Positions 24,148 through 35,045 of a DNA stretch of 64,000 nt are shown piece by piece. Position 1 is the stretch's first letter, and each line of letters begins with the position of its first letter. Made by a program: the position numbers and the translations under genes. The notes below the pieces were generated by a model. That model ran no database searches. It worked only from the letters and a program-made list of their open reading frames with translations, and had not been told where the DNA came from. This DNA is from Polyodon spathula (Eukaryota > Chordata > Actinopteri > Acipenseriformes > Polyodontidae). The stretch covers positions 4,183,233-4,247,232 of the forward strand of contig NC_054565.1 in NCBI RefSeq assembly GCF_017654505.1. The letters run 5' to 3'.

Positions 24148-24213
24148 TAGGGGTGTACAGAGGACACATTTCTACACAGAAACCAATGCTCACACTAGGA
24201 TGACATCACAGGC
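24148..24213 (+). mobile_element. hAT-like terminal module, copy 3
   Basis: TAGGGGTGTACAGAGGACAC, then AGAAACCAATGCTCACAC and GATGACATCACAGG, parallel the start and end of the module at 16118. The GTACTC repeat interior is missing. Confidence 0.35.
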
Positions 24214-24255
24214 TTATTAAAGCTCAAAATGACTTTTTACTTATTTTTTGGAGGT

Positions 24256-24322
24256 GGGGGGGGGGGTGTTAGGGTTAGGGTTAGGGCTTAGGGTTAGGGT
24301 TAGGGTTAGGTTTAGGGTTTAG
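24256..24322 (+). repeat. Interstitial telomeric repeat next to a G run
   Basis: An 11-base G run (24256-24266) is followed, from 24269, by TTAGGGTTAGGGTTAGGG and further units with a few substitutions (GGGCTTAGGG, GGTTTAGGG), up to 24322. TTAGGG is the vertebrate telomere unit. About eight to nine units are present. Confidence 0.95.
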
Positions 24323-25153
24323 TGATTCTCTGCAACTGTAGTTGGCATAGAAACTCCATTCAAAGTTCTCTGGTACCAAGATAAGCGTCTGGAACTGTGT
24401 AGAAAGTTTCAGACAAATCCATCCACAAACTGATTTTTAAAGGAAAAAAAAAACATGGAAATTAGCCCTTTTAAGTTGCCTTGAAGTTACACTACTTTTA
24501 ACTGCTTTTCAAACAGGGAGGGAGGCTCATTTTATTGTTGAGCAGAAACTCACCAGATTGTCCAAACTATGAGTAGTGTTTTGAGTAGGCAACAAGGGCT
24601 GACTCGAGTTTACAAAACATGTATTTTATCACTCCTCAGTGAAGTATTTGCTAGAATTCCAGGGCATCTTATCCTGAGGTAATCCCCTGCATAGAACACA
24701 ACACCTAATTCCAATGTTGAACAATCAAAACAAGACAAAAAAAAAACACATGTATGTGGTGTCTTTTGTAAAATGGATTATGCTATTAACTTCACTCTTT
24801 CTTTAAAATTTGATGAACTTGACAGTTTCTAGGAAGAAAATATTACTGAAATCACTGCAAACTTCCAAAAACAAACATTTTTCTGGTTGCACTTCTGCTT
24901 TGAATTAATAGTCTCACCATGAGTAGTCTACCTGCATGATTCAGGGGCTGTGGCAGTTGATTTTGGACTGAACCATGGCATTGGGGGGGGGGGTGTCATC
25001 TTTTACAAAAATAAAGCTATTCCAGAGTACAATCCTTATTTATGTGATTTATAATACACTGTGGGAAAGGTCTCTTGTTGTCCTTTCGGTCCCCTCTGCT
25101 CAATATGGCATATTTTATACAATAAGAGAGAGCCTTTTATTTTTTAAGATAAT
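24323..25153. other. Noncoding DNA, nothing identified
   Basis: Short A and G homopolymers (24442, 24739, 24983) only. Confidence 0.4.
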
Positions 25154-25182
25154 TAAATAAATAAATAAATAAATAAATAAAT
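25154..25182. repeat. (AAAT)n microsatellite
   Basis: About seven AAAT units. Confidence 0.95.
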
Positions 25183-26861
25183 CTAAATAACCAAAAACAT
25201 CAATTAATTTAATGAAAGAACATTTCAAAAGAATATATGAACAATGCGGAAAAATGGTGAAATGTCCTTGGGCATCAATCAAGCAGAAATTTTGATAAGA
25301 GATTTACATTTATGTGAAGCAGACTACACTTTCAAACAAACTACTCAGTTGTGACAAATTTAATGTAAGAGCTTACTCATAATGGGACAAGCATGGAAAT
25401 CACAGCAGAGTAGACAAACAAGTCTGAATATTGTTTTTAATAATAGCTAGAATATTTCTTCATTGTTATGCACATACATGTGTACGAGACTGTTCATCCC
25501 TGTACTTACGCGTTAAAAAAAAAAACAAATACATTAAACCCCCAACTGTCACCCATTCCAGAATGTCTTGCACCTACATCCAGCTCCATTTTATACATTT
25601 ACCAATCTACAAGTATCATAACCACCTTGAATCTGACATATCTTTAAAGGTATTGCATAAATACTTATATTAAAAATGATCTATGTCTCATACAGTAAAA
25701 ATGTCAAAATCCAAACATCCCACAGGGGCAGGTTATTCTTTGTGTGTTGTTAAATTAAGTACATCCAGGTAACAGCTAATGCTATGAAGTCTGTTGATAA
25801 AGTACTGATGTGCAGCTGATCCCTAAACACAGTTAGCAAAACATTTACTTTGCAGTGCAGATGAAGGTTAATGTTAGACCACAAATAGTATATGCCATGC
25901 TGAGACGTTAATAGATGGAGTAATAGATTTGACCTAGATGATTATCACCAAAGACAGGCTGGTGGGTGTGGCAGAGTGAGGTTAACACAAGTAGAACACA
26001 CTATGCTGCAATGTTCTTGATAGATGATGTGCCCGAGGGAAGAGTTTCCCAACACCCGGTCCAAGGACTAGTGCTGAACACCAAAAAATTAAATAAAACA
26101 AGGCAACATATTCAATTATTTCCCCAGGAGCCACTCTCCATAACAAAGTAAAGACACTGATAACTTTAAATGCAGTAAGCAAACGCAAAGACAGAACTGA
26201 CACCATGAATGCTGGAAAAAATATGAACATGTTTACAGCAAAGAATGAGCGCAGAACAGAGTAGCCTACTTTGGCAAGCCAAGGTCTTAATCCTTATCAG
26301 CAGTAGTCAAACCGTCACACTGTAAGAAAATGCTTTATTTACATGCAGGGTTTTATTTTGTTTATTGTGGTAAAATAGTCTGATACATACATGCCAACAG
26401 TCTCTATAGGGTCAGAACAGTCAACAGTGTAGCAAATGTTCTGCATCCTGCATAGGAAGACAATCCCGGTATTTATCAATGGAAATTGAATTTTTTTTCT
26501 TTTTTTTTAATCAATGGAAATGGAAACAGCTCTAGGGCTTTCGTTCTCGCGCCCGTACTGTTTTTTTTTTCTTTCTTTAGCAGCTGCTGGCCCTTGTGCA
26601 CTTTGGCAGGGATTGTGTTCACATGACGAGATCTCAGTTTAAAGACATGTGTCATATCCAGTCATATTGCAGAAGCATATTGGTTCCTCACTGCTGATGC
26701 AATATAAGCTGATGTGTACGATTATGAGTAAAATGTAGGAGCCAATGGAACCTGAAGGACTGGAGTTAGCTACACCCATAATTTTCGTACCACATTCATA
26801 GTGATTGAAGGTTCTGAGATATCATATATAGCCTGTCGGGATCCAACACGTGAAAATGGCA

Positions 26862-26892
<31 letters not shown>

Positions 26893-27439
26893 CATGGTAG
26901 TTCAACAGTGACTGGTGTAAAACATATTCATTTATTCTGTGCGGTAAAGTTAGTGAAAATCACACGTTCTGCTCTTCATGCGGCTGACAAATCTGCTGAT
27001 CACTAACATATACAAAGGCAAGAACGCTTCATTATGTGTATTTTTTCCTGTTACATAAATCATTATCAAAATGTGCACAAAATGCAGCTGGCGTACTATA
27101 ATAGATTATCCATCGTACATAATGAATTATAAATGATCATGTAATATGTAACATGTAATAGTTTTCACATTGTCTTTGTTTTGCCTCTTTACGTGCCCCT
27201 CCTCTTTCATTGCATTGAACTGGCAGCTTGAAACGTGTCTAGCGGCATCGCTTGTTCTCAATGTCTGCAGGATAACTAAAAATGCAACAGGGCAAATGTC
27301 AAAATAAGGCTCAGACAGGTTTTTTTTGTCAAGAATATTCCTGAAAAATGAAGCCATGGTAGTTCAGAGGACAAAGAAGATGATAAAAACAACATTTATT
27401 ATGAAACTGTACTTGAGACTGTAGTGAAAGTCAAAAGAA
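25183..27439. other. Noncoding DNA with poly(A), possible outer part of hAT copy
   Basis: A poly(A) run of about 26 lies at 26862-26887. Sequence from about 26890 to 27439 precedes the recognisable hAT transposase relic and may hold its decayed N-terminal part, but no zinc-finger motif could be read. Confidence 0.35.
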
Positions 27440-27905
27440 ACAACAGAAATCCAGTTTCAATCAGCATAGATGTGTCTGCTTGGAAGGCGTCATACTTGAT
27501 CAAGCCTTACCTTTCATTGGGAAAGAACTAACACTCTGATTTTCAGAGAATTTTTGATAGCACAATTGCAAGGAGGATTAACGATATTGCTGAAGTTATA
27601 GAGGAACAACTGTTCAAGAAAAAAAAAAACAGTCCTTCATTTGTTATTCAGCTTGATGAAGCAACAGATTTTAGAAATATGGCTATGCTTTAAATGTAAC
27701 TACGTTATTAGCATGACAAGGGTTTTCACGAGGATTTATTGTGTTGTCTTTTCAGCCTAAAAGCATTCAGAGTTCTGGACGAATATATGTCAGCTAAGCT
27801 AAATTGGAAGCTTTGCGTGGGCTCTGTGCAGGCAGGGCTGTCGCAACGACTGGAAGACAAACTGAGCCTCACAGTGTGTGTTAGAGCAGTGGCAGCAGAA
27901 TGATA
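27440..27905 (+). pseudogene. hAT transposase pseudogene (ZBED5/SCAND3-like)
   Basis: The plus-strand translation, with frameshifts and stops, gives successive blocks of a hAT transposase. These are WKASYLIKPYLSLGKELTL (about 27480-27537), RRINDIAEVIEEQLFKK, SFVIQLDEATDFRNM (27574-27690, one open stretch), then FRVLDEYMSAKLNWKLCVGS and QAGLSQR (27770-27850). The second block matches 'xxRRIxDMAxD...FSIQLDESTD', the start of the catalytic domain in this family. The last matches '..LxxYFxxxxLxWxxCxGxxTDGA', with the expected TDGA reading as VQAG, so the motif is lost. The 27613-27632 poly(A) lies inside the frame. No function is possible. Confidence 0.75.
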
Positions 27906-27979
27906 GTCTAGTCACTGTTTTATTCACTGTGAAATGTTAGCCAGTAAGAAGTTATCCTCTGAATTCCACAATATATATA

Positions 27980-28074
27980 CAGTTGACCCTGTCTGATGGT
28001 ATAAGAGTGTCTCCTTGTGAGCACGAAGCTGGGAAAAACGAGACAACAGTCTTACACAATGACAGACTCAACTG
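27980..28074. mobile_element. TcMar-type MITE, 95 bp, flanked by TA
   Basis: The left end reads CAGTTGACCCTGTCTGATGG. The right end in reverse complement reads CAGTTGAGTCTGTCATTGTG, and both continue into TAAG. TA lies immediately outside both ends (27978-27979 and 28075-28076), the target-site duplication of Tc1/mariner transposons. CAGTTGA ends with a CTGTC block suggest a Tigger-type parent. No coding capacity. Confidence 0.75.
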
Positions 28075-28201
28075 TACATATCAACTTACTCATTATTGTC
28101 AATGCTTAGTCTAATGTGCATGAGACTTCTGAAATCTGGCTTTTTGGCAGAGTGACTGCCTAATGGTTTTATATACTCCAATAAAGTCCTCTGGTCTACA
28201 G

Positions 28202-28294
28202 AGGTTTGATTCTTTAAACCTGTCTTCATAGCTCATATCTTTTAGTCCTGGGATTCTGCTGGTTGTCCTTCTCAGTGCCACAGCTCTTTCTAAC
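28202..28294 (-). pseudogene. CR1-like LINE fragment, C-terminal RT region
   Basis: An open minus-strand frame reads ALRRTT then SRIPGLKDMSYEDRFKESNL. This is the best preserved copy here of the post-thumb RLIPGxxxMSYEDRLKxLxL block of CR1-like reverse transcriptases. The flanks are not recognisable. Confidence 0.65.
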
Positions 28295-28555
28295 CTCCCC
28301 CACTCACATGTTGTTGCCCTGAATGGTAATAATGAATCAAAACAGGTTTGATGGAGAAAAAAAAAAAAAAAACGAGAAAAACTTAATCATCAATTTACAT
28401 CAAACACTGCATTCCCAGGAAAGTTGACACTGTTTACTTGATCAGCATTTCACACCATCCTAATTGTTTCAACAATTACGATTTAACAGAACATTAGCTG
28501 CATTAGAATATAAAGCATGTGGTAATGACACAGATAACTGTATTCTTTAAATTTG

Positions 28556-28704
28556 GATACAGAAAGTCCCCAATCCAAAGGTCATCATTTGTAAAGAACA
28601 GCATCCCAAATCTCTGGAACGAAAAACAAAACACTTCAGACAACCAAAGCAATGCATTGTTTATCGCAGATGTATATTTAAAGAAAATTTACATAGCCAG
28701 TTAG
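28556..28704 (+). pseudogene. Possible LINE C-terminal fragment
   Basis: The plus-strand frame reads SSFVKNSIPNLWNEKQ, then NALFIADVYLKKI and a stop. Fish L2/CR1-type polyproteins commonly end with an 'SFxxxxPxLWNxLP...FKxxLKxxL' pattern, which this resembles. The region is short, so chance is a real alternative. Confidence 0.3.
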
Positions 28705-30690
28705 CACTTTTAGAAGGCAGCATTCACTCCTAATTAAATATGGTTTGTGTCACGGATGTTGGGAGAGGTTTCTCATATCGACGTGTTTAAGGTGTCTTGC
28801 CTCTTGTTACCATAACAACATGAGACCTGGCAGGGCTAAATTGCGCTTTAGTGATTCTGCTCTGACAATAGGCAAGTACGGCCTAAATTAACTATTCCAT
28901 TATACCGTGCACCACCCTATAGCTGTGCAAGGTGCCTCACCAATCTAGTAGCCTGCTTTCTGCTATGCCTAGGCCACTCCGCTGTATTCATAACCTTTCC
29001 TCTTACAACTAATTTCTTTTTTTTTTTTTTTTACTTAAAATCTAATTGACATAGTCTACTATATATCAAGTAGATGACCAGGCAAGGAGCTGTCATTAGA
29101 AATATATCTGTATGCCAGCGATTAAATCAAATGTATCTGTTATTGGTGCTTGTTATCCTTGCATTGCTACATAGTTATTGGAGTCAATATTGAAATGGGT
29201 TGAAACCATGGAAACAAATGTATTGTTGATGGTAACATATATATTATTTTGTAAAATACTCTCCAGGTAAGGTGTCATGCTATCAACAAATGTTGTGAAC
29301 ATGCGAGGTGTGTCAATAATGTTTATTCATGAACGTATTTCCCTATTCCTTTTGATATTCTATGTTCCAATAAACACCTGCAAAGAAGACTCTAAATGTG
29401 TTGAAAATTCCAGTTTTACTTTCCCTTCAAGATCCTTGTCATAATTGCATTTAGTCACCTGCTGGTCCTGGATGTTAACAAAAACTCAGTAGAAGCCCTT
29501 TTATTTTAACTACTGTAAGGTCATAGAACAAGTTCATGTAAAGTGGTGCTTGGATAGCAAAGTTGTATAGTTTATCGGTAGGTTTGGGGTGAACACTGTT
29601 ATTTGTAGTAAATTACTTTATTCTATGTGCCTACACCCCATAGACAATTATACAGGCAATATGATAAATTTTCACTTTGTGAAGGTGTAAGCATGTTGAT
29701 TGTGATAGGTAAATCTTCAATCCATGACACAGGGCTCCCAATCTGAAAGGGTCAAATAAATACTGCACATCATAAATACAATGGTTTTCTATAGGTTTGA
29801 ATGCACATAGCTTTGCTAATCAAACACTGAATACCAGACACAGTTTCAAACAAGGGAATTACTGATGCGTTAATAGCACACGCTCAGCACAAGGTTAAAG
29901 ATCCATGTATTCACAGCTGGAATTCAAATACGACTGAATGTACAGTAGACTTGTGAAATAGGTTTCACTGAATACTACCAACGTGACAGCTGCAGCAATG
30001 GAAATGGTTCTTAGAATAAATTCAGCTGCTTTTAAAATAAAATTAAAAGCTGATGAAATGACTGCACAGCGTTGTTACTGTGCATATGGATTCAGCTTAC
30101 CTCACAATTCATACACCTCTCATTGTCTAAAATAAACACTTGAGAACACTGTGCCCAAGCACAGCTGTAAGGTAAGAAGTTGTGGGAGGATGTTTTCCAA
30201 CTCGGCCAACTCAGGATACAAAGGAATTGATAAAGTGGAGTACATTCGACCTTGTGTAGAAGAGAAGTATGCTCTGTATCTGGAACAACATTGTAAGATA
30301 TTAATAGCATTTAGATATCATTAGGAAAACAGTTATTTTTCTTACATATATGCTGTTTAAAAAAAATAACTATGAACTATATTTCCTCTACCATTTGACT
30401 TATTTGTATATGACCATTTCACTCATTCTAATAACCTCCACAGTCTCTGTGTCAATATTAAATACATGCTGGGATTTTCATTTATGATCAAACAGGGTAG
30501 GGTTTTTAAGGATGGGATCAAGAATGTGTGATAAAAAAATTAAAAAAAAACCTACACCATGGTATTTGAATACTTATGGAAATAGCAAACTTGGAAGTTA
30601 ATTTGTACTCAATTACAAAAATGGTCAGGTGACAATCACAAACCTTAATTCAACCTCTTGCAATATAGGATAATAAATCAAGCTGGTGTA
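28705..30690. other. Noncoding DNA, nothing identified
   Basis: Besides a T run at 29017-29032 no repeat is recognised. The stretch 29260-29500 is simple-sequence-free. Confidence 0.4.
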
Positions 30691-30952
30691 TAGTAATATC
30701 TTTATATAGCACCTTTCATAGTGGACCACCATCACAACAAACTTTGCAAAGGTAGGCTGTGAACTGTGCATTATATGCAGAGTCTCTTATAATAGTCCAT
30801 TGAGTTAACATCTCATCCACAAGATAGAGCACAAGGAGGTTAAGTGAGTTGCTCAGGGTCACACACAGTGGGTCAGTCAGTGGTAGAGGTGGGATTTGAA
30901 CCAGTGACCTTCTGGTTACAAGCCCTGGACTTTAACCACGGGACTACAGAGT
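30691..30952 (-). mobile_element. tRNA-derived CORE-SINE with L2-type tail
   Basis: On the minus strand there is, in order, an A box TAGTCCCGTGG (30947-30937), and 34 bases later a B box GGTTCAAATCCC (30902-30891), together a tRNA-like pol III promoter. A core follows, reading GTGTGACCCTGAGCAACTCA, CTTAACCTCC and TTGTGCTC (about 30864-30827), close to the MIR/CORE-SINE central domain. The 3' end reads GATGGTGGTCCACTATGAAAGG, split here as GATGGTGGTCCACTATG plus AAAGG, then TGCTATATAAAGA, an L2-like LINE tail. All parts are present, so this is a near full-length copy of about 260 bp. Confidence 0.85.
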
Positions 30953-31537
30953 GTTATGACAGTGTTATGGTTTTGTCCCCAAAGCCATGATACGAACAAC
31001 TTTTATACATACAGCCCTATGCTTGACCAGCTATAGAGGATCAGTTTGGGAGCATCTCAGTCAGTCAGGATCAGGTAAAAAGACTGACAGCCCATTCCAA
31101 CTAAGAGTGGAAGGTTTGAAATTCAAAGGGGCAACCTTTCGCTTATTGATCAAGCATTACAATTTTACAAGTTACCGAGATGCCACAGGGGCAGAAACAC
31201 AACATTGTTTGAAGTGAATGAGTAGCACACTGTTTTTGGCAGCATGCTTGCTCAGTCATTAAGCCAGACAGATGCTATTGATGTCAATTATGATAATGAA
31301 TTAAACATTCCCCTTAGGGATATCTGTGGTTTGTCAGCAGTTCCTTCTGTGTGTGGTGAGATATCGGGTGGATATTACAGTGAGACCTTCCTGACAGTCT
31401 ATAAACAGAAGCTAAGAATAACAAACAACAAAAAATAATGATTTGAGAAAAACAAAGTGTTTGTTCTCAGTTTGGAAATATTAGTTCCAGTTTATAATCT
31501 TTTAATCTAGTGCATTGTTCGTTCTTGGTTTGTGTTA
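30953..31537. other. Noncoding DNA, nothing identified
   Basis: Two open frames of 64-76 codons resemble nothing known. There is a short GTGTTATGAC/AGTGTTATGG near-repeat beside the SINE head. Confidence 0.35.
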
Positions 31538-32215
31538 CAGTCAATTCTCATTAATATGAATTTCAAGAGACAAGCTAAAAACATATTCTTACCAGTAATT
31601 TTTATTATCAGCAGTCTAAGCCAAATGCATACTGTCAGTTTTTATTGAACACTGAAAATAATTATACATTTAAAGGTACTGTACATTATTTGAAAATACA
31701 GTTGTAAGTTAACTTTTAAAAGTATACATTTCAAATTAGTCTGCTTGTCTCATTCTGATTATAGTCATTTTTAAATCATAGAAGCAAGGTGTTCTCAACA
31801 TCAGGATATTTAGCAATTCAGAAACGCTGATGACTTGCATCCACACTGTTCATAGACCTGCATTGTTGTATCCCGATTTTTCAGAAAGGTTGACAAAGTG
31901 TTCATGGGAATGTTGAAATCTGTAGCAACATCCTTTTTTTCTTGTACTGCGTTGCATTATCCACTGCTTTCAACACCTCCACTTTCATCTGCAAGTTCAT
32001 TTTTGCGTGAGCACTAAGGCAACTTGAAATGCATCATAATATCTGTAGTCCCCAAACAGCACTAAAATACAGGAGAGGCACTAATCTGCATACAAGTTAA
32101 TACGTTTTCCACTATCCTTTGCATTCATTTTAAGTGAATTCGTATTATAAGATACAATTTACAATAAGCTACTTATAAATTTGGCCGGGACCATTTAGAA
32201 GATGAGTACTATCAG
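31538..32215 (-). pseudogene. Tigger/pogo-type transposon with dead transposase
   Basis: On the minus strand a frame starts MNLQMKVEVLKAVDNATQ (ATG at 32000). After an indel at an A run it continues DVATDFNIPMNTLSTFLKN, then YPDVENTLLL (about 31770). These match the N-terminal HTH_psq domain and the start of the CENPB-type DNA-binding domain of Tigger transposases. The plus-strand left edge is TA followed by CAGTCAATTCTCATTAATAT, a Tigger-like terminus. The other side (32120-32215) has GAATTCGTATTATAAG and a CCGGGACCA-type segment, as in Tigger 5' regions. The catalytic DDE domain is absent, so it is an internally deleted relic. Confidence 0.65.
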
Positions 32216-34080
32216 GAAATAGCATTACATTTTATTGTATTGATCTGTGTACTGACACAGTCCTGCTCAGAATTCCAGTCTCTTGTCATCAACAGTTTTT
32301 ACTGTGATGTGATAAAGCAATGTCATATTCTTCTGTCTATCGAATCCTTACATTACACTTTCTTCAATGGCCAGATACTCCATGAGAGCATGCACGTGTA
32401 TTGTGTGCAGTTATAGTAACTTGCAGGTGGGGATGTTTGATGGATAATATATATATTTAAAAACACATTCAGTGCTCAACGTAGAGAATGATTGATCAGC
32501 TTGATCAGCTTGGAGATGCTGCAGTTTTATTTTCTGACACCTAGTATACTTGTCAATTACAATTATTAATTAGATATTGTTTCGCTCTGCCTGACTCAAC
32601 ATCTTGTCAACAGCCTGTGTTCTTTAATCAAATCCCTGCTGCATAAGTAATTCCCCGTCTTCAATTGCTTTTCTCTGTACAAATCGTCTCTGCCTAAACA
32701 GCTGCTTGCGCAACAAAAAACTAAAATGTTTAAATTGATGTCAAAAAGGAGTTTAGTTGACGTTCCGTAATTTGCTTGTGCTGCTCAATATCCACCCCCA
32801 AAATTACATTACTGCAAACTAAGACACACTGCAACTAGAGCTGCAGTAGAGGTGACACTGTGGGAGTCAAAGTGGGTAGACATAAGCATCAAATTCTTAA
32901 ATTCATAAACTTAAATTCAATGACAAGTGTCTTTTTCAAGTTTAGCAACTGATAAAAGTTACTTCTAAGCAGGGAGGCTGACTTCACACATTAACAAATA
33001 CTGCAGACGAAAGGCTGGAGAGGGCAAGCAAGATGAGATTTAAATTTATTACAGAGCTAATTAAAGCAAGTGTCAAAAAAAGTAACTGATCAGTTTGTCT
33101 AACAAAGAGAATGGAGGTAATGCATCTAAAATGGATAAAAACAGAATGTTTTCACTTTTTTATCATGCATCATGGGTCATAAATTAGCTGGGCAATATAT
33201 TTCTTAACATTTACTCTGGAGCAATGCAAAATAAACCCTGTAAGGAATGCAGTGTACCTCTCCTGCAACAGTGCTGTTCTTCCAACAACGCTCCGCTCAC
33301 TTCAATCAGAGCTCCAGCATTGTTGCTGGAGGGAGCATGACCTGGATAATATGCGGTATGTAGAAGAAAAAATATATCTTCACCCTGAGAGCTTTCCAGA
33401 GAAAAAGTAGAAGAAAAGTAATTCTCTAGATTATTTACTTTTGATGTGCGAATAAACAATACCAAACCGATCGTGTATATGTTGAAAAGAATTGCTGCGA
33501 TATGGACAAAACAAATACAGAAAAGTGTTTCTTGTAAACACAATAGGGGGTTCTGTAACTCTTTAAATGCTGCATGCTTTTGTATTTGTACAAACTCTTT
33601 GCTTTGGCAACAGATTTCAGCAGTGTTGAATGACAGAAGGAATTAGTTTAATTATCTGAAGTGCTAATGGCCTTTCTTGACTTGCAATGCGTAACATTGG
33701 CTCTGTAGAAGTAACATTCCGCAAAGAATAATATTCTCTGGACAACTCAGATCACATTTTCACCAGATGACATGTCGCCATAATTATGCTTTCACCAGAT
33801 GGAAAAGCAAAACCCCCAAGAATGAAGATGACTATGTGTCAATCACATGGAACATATTTGTGCCACAAGGTTGCACCAAAATTATCAGTGTTGCAGATAT
33901 ACTAATTGCACTTTTTACTATGACAGGAGTTGAAGACATTCCAAGAAAAAACTGAAGCACATAAGCAGAACAGTTTAGTTTAAGCCAAACAGCTTGACAG
34001 GTGACTGCAACCTCACCAGATTTCATGTCCTACAGTACTTGAAGATCTGAATACGTCCAGTGACAGCTGTGAATAGTGCA
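32216..34080. other. Low-repeat noncoding DNA
   Basis: The stretch 32480-32720 is non-repetitive with CAATTACAATTATTAATTAG-type homeodomain-like motifs, a candidate conserved noncoding element. At 33312-33331 CTCCAGCA/TGCTGGAG forms a perfect 8-bp-arm hairpin in a GC-richer block that may be a transposon edge. No exon found. Confidence 0.35.
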
Positions 34081-34241
34081 GCTGGAGACGAGGGAAAGAC
34101 CTTGTGACAGCCTGGAGAGACAGCTGACAGGAGGAAATAGGTCCCATTGGGGCTTCCAGGGGTTAGCCACCCTAGCTGGCAGTATCCAGCTTTTCAAATG
34201 GAACAGGATGCTGGAGACACCTGCCCAAGGCTTCTAAGAAA

Positions 34242-35045
34242 TGAAAGATGAAAATACCCCTAGAGACTGTGAGAGCAGGGTTGGAAGATGACTCCAAGTT
34301 TGACAACACAATTAATGACTTAGGAAAGGAAATGGATAGGGGTTTGATGATTCATCAAGGGAGAATGAAATGCTTGAGGGAGAAGGGACAAGGGCCTTGC
34401 ATTGATCAGTATTTTTTACAAAGTCAGTCAAACCAGTCGAATGAAATCCAGCGACAAGTAACAAATCACAGTTCACAGGATATCAGCACCCCAGTCATAG
34501 ATGAGAGGAGGACTTGCATGAACACAACTAGTGATGAACCTAATGATCCTTGTGAACCGGGTCAGAGGAAACAGCGTAAGAGAGAAAAAAACCTCAACTG
34601 GCACAAGGCTGGAGTTAAATGGCCAAGAGCTTCTGAGACAGCGTGGGACACAGTAAACACGGATCTCTGTTTTGCGTTGGAAAGGTTAGTTGGAGCATAT
34701 CTATGTATATGGAAGAGGGAGGTCTGGCATGGAGAAAGGAGGCAGCTGAGAAAGCAATAGATGAGAGCTGAACAAAGGGGGCACTCAATCTATTACAAAG
34801 GGTCAAAAGATAAGATTGCAACATTACGCAGAGCTGAGCGCCTACGGAAACACTTCAAAAAGAAGGAGCGTGCGAGAACTAACTTTTATAAAGACCCATT
34901 CAAATTTGCAAAGTAGTTATTCACCAGGGAGAAAAATGACACACTAAAAGCAACTAAGTCTGAGGTGGAGAGATCTCACGAGAAATCAGTTTCTCCTTAT
35001 GTTCCTGTTAATCGCAGAAGGCAAGATTTTCTTCAGCATTGTTGC
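34242..35045 (+). pseudogene. Non-LTR retrotransposon polyprotein fragment
   Basis: A 170-codon open frame (34248-34757) stays in register through stops at 34758 and 34914 to about 35045. It holds GLMIHQGRMKCL, the end of the N-terminal zinc finger of a widespread fish LINE polyprotein. The partner cysteines are decayed. Next come a polar linker and GVKWPRASETAWDTVNTDL, matching the family's 'IKWPxxxxxxxWxxLDxDL' block. After the first stop come a basic helix LRRAERLRKHFKKKERARTN and FYKDPFKFAK, a stop and LFTREK, the linker just before the reverse transcriptase. The reverse transcriptase itself is missing. The clade was not assigned. Stops and truncation make it a pseudogene, but the long intact first frame suggests moderate age. 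Confidence 0.75.

Noticed and set aside
33211..33543. 110-codon minus-strand open frame
   Set aside because: Its composition follows local base runs and no domain is visible.
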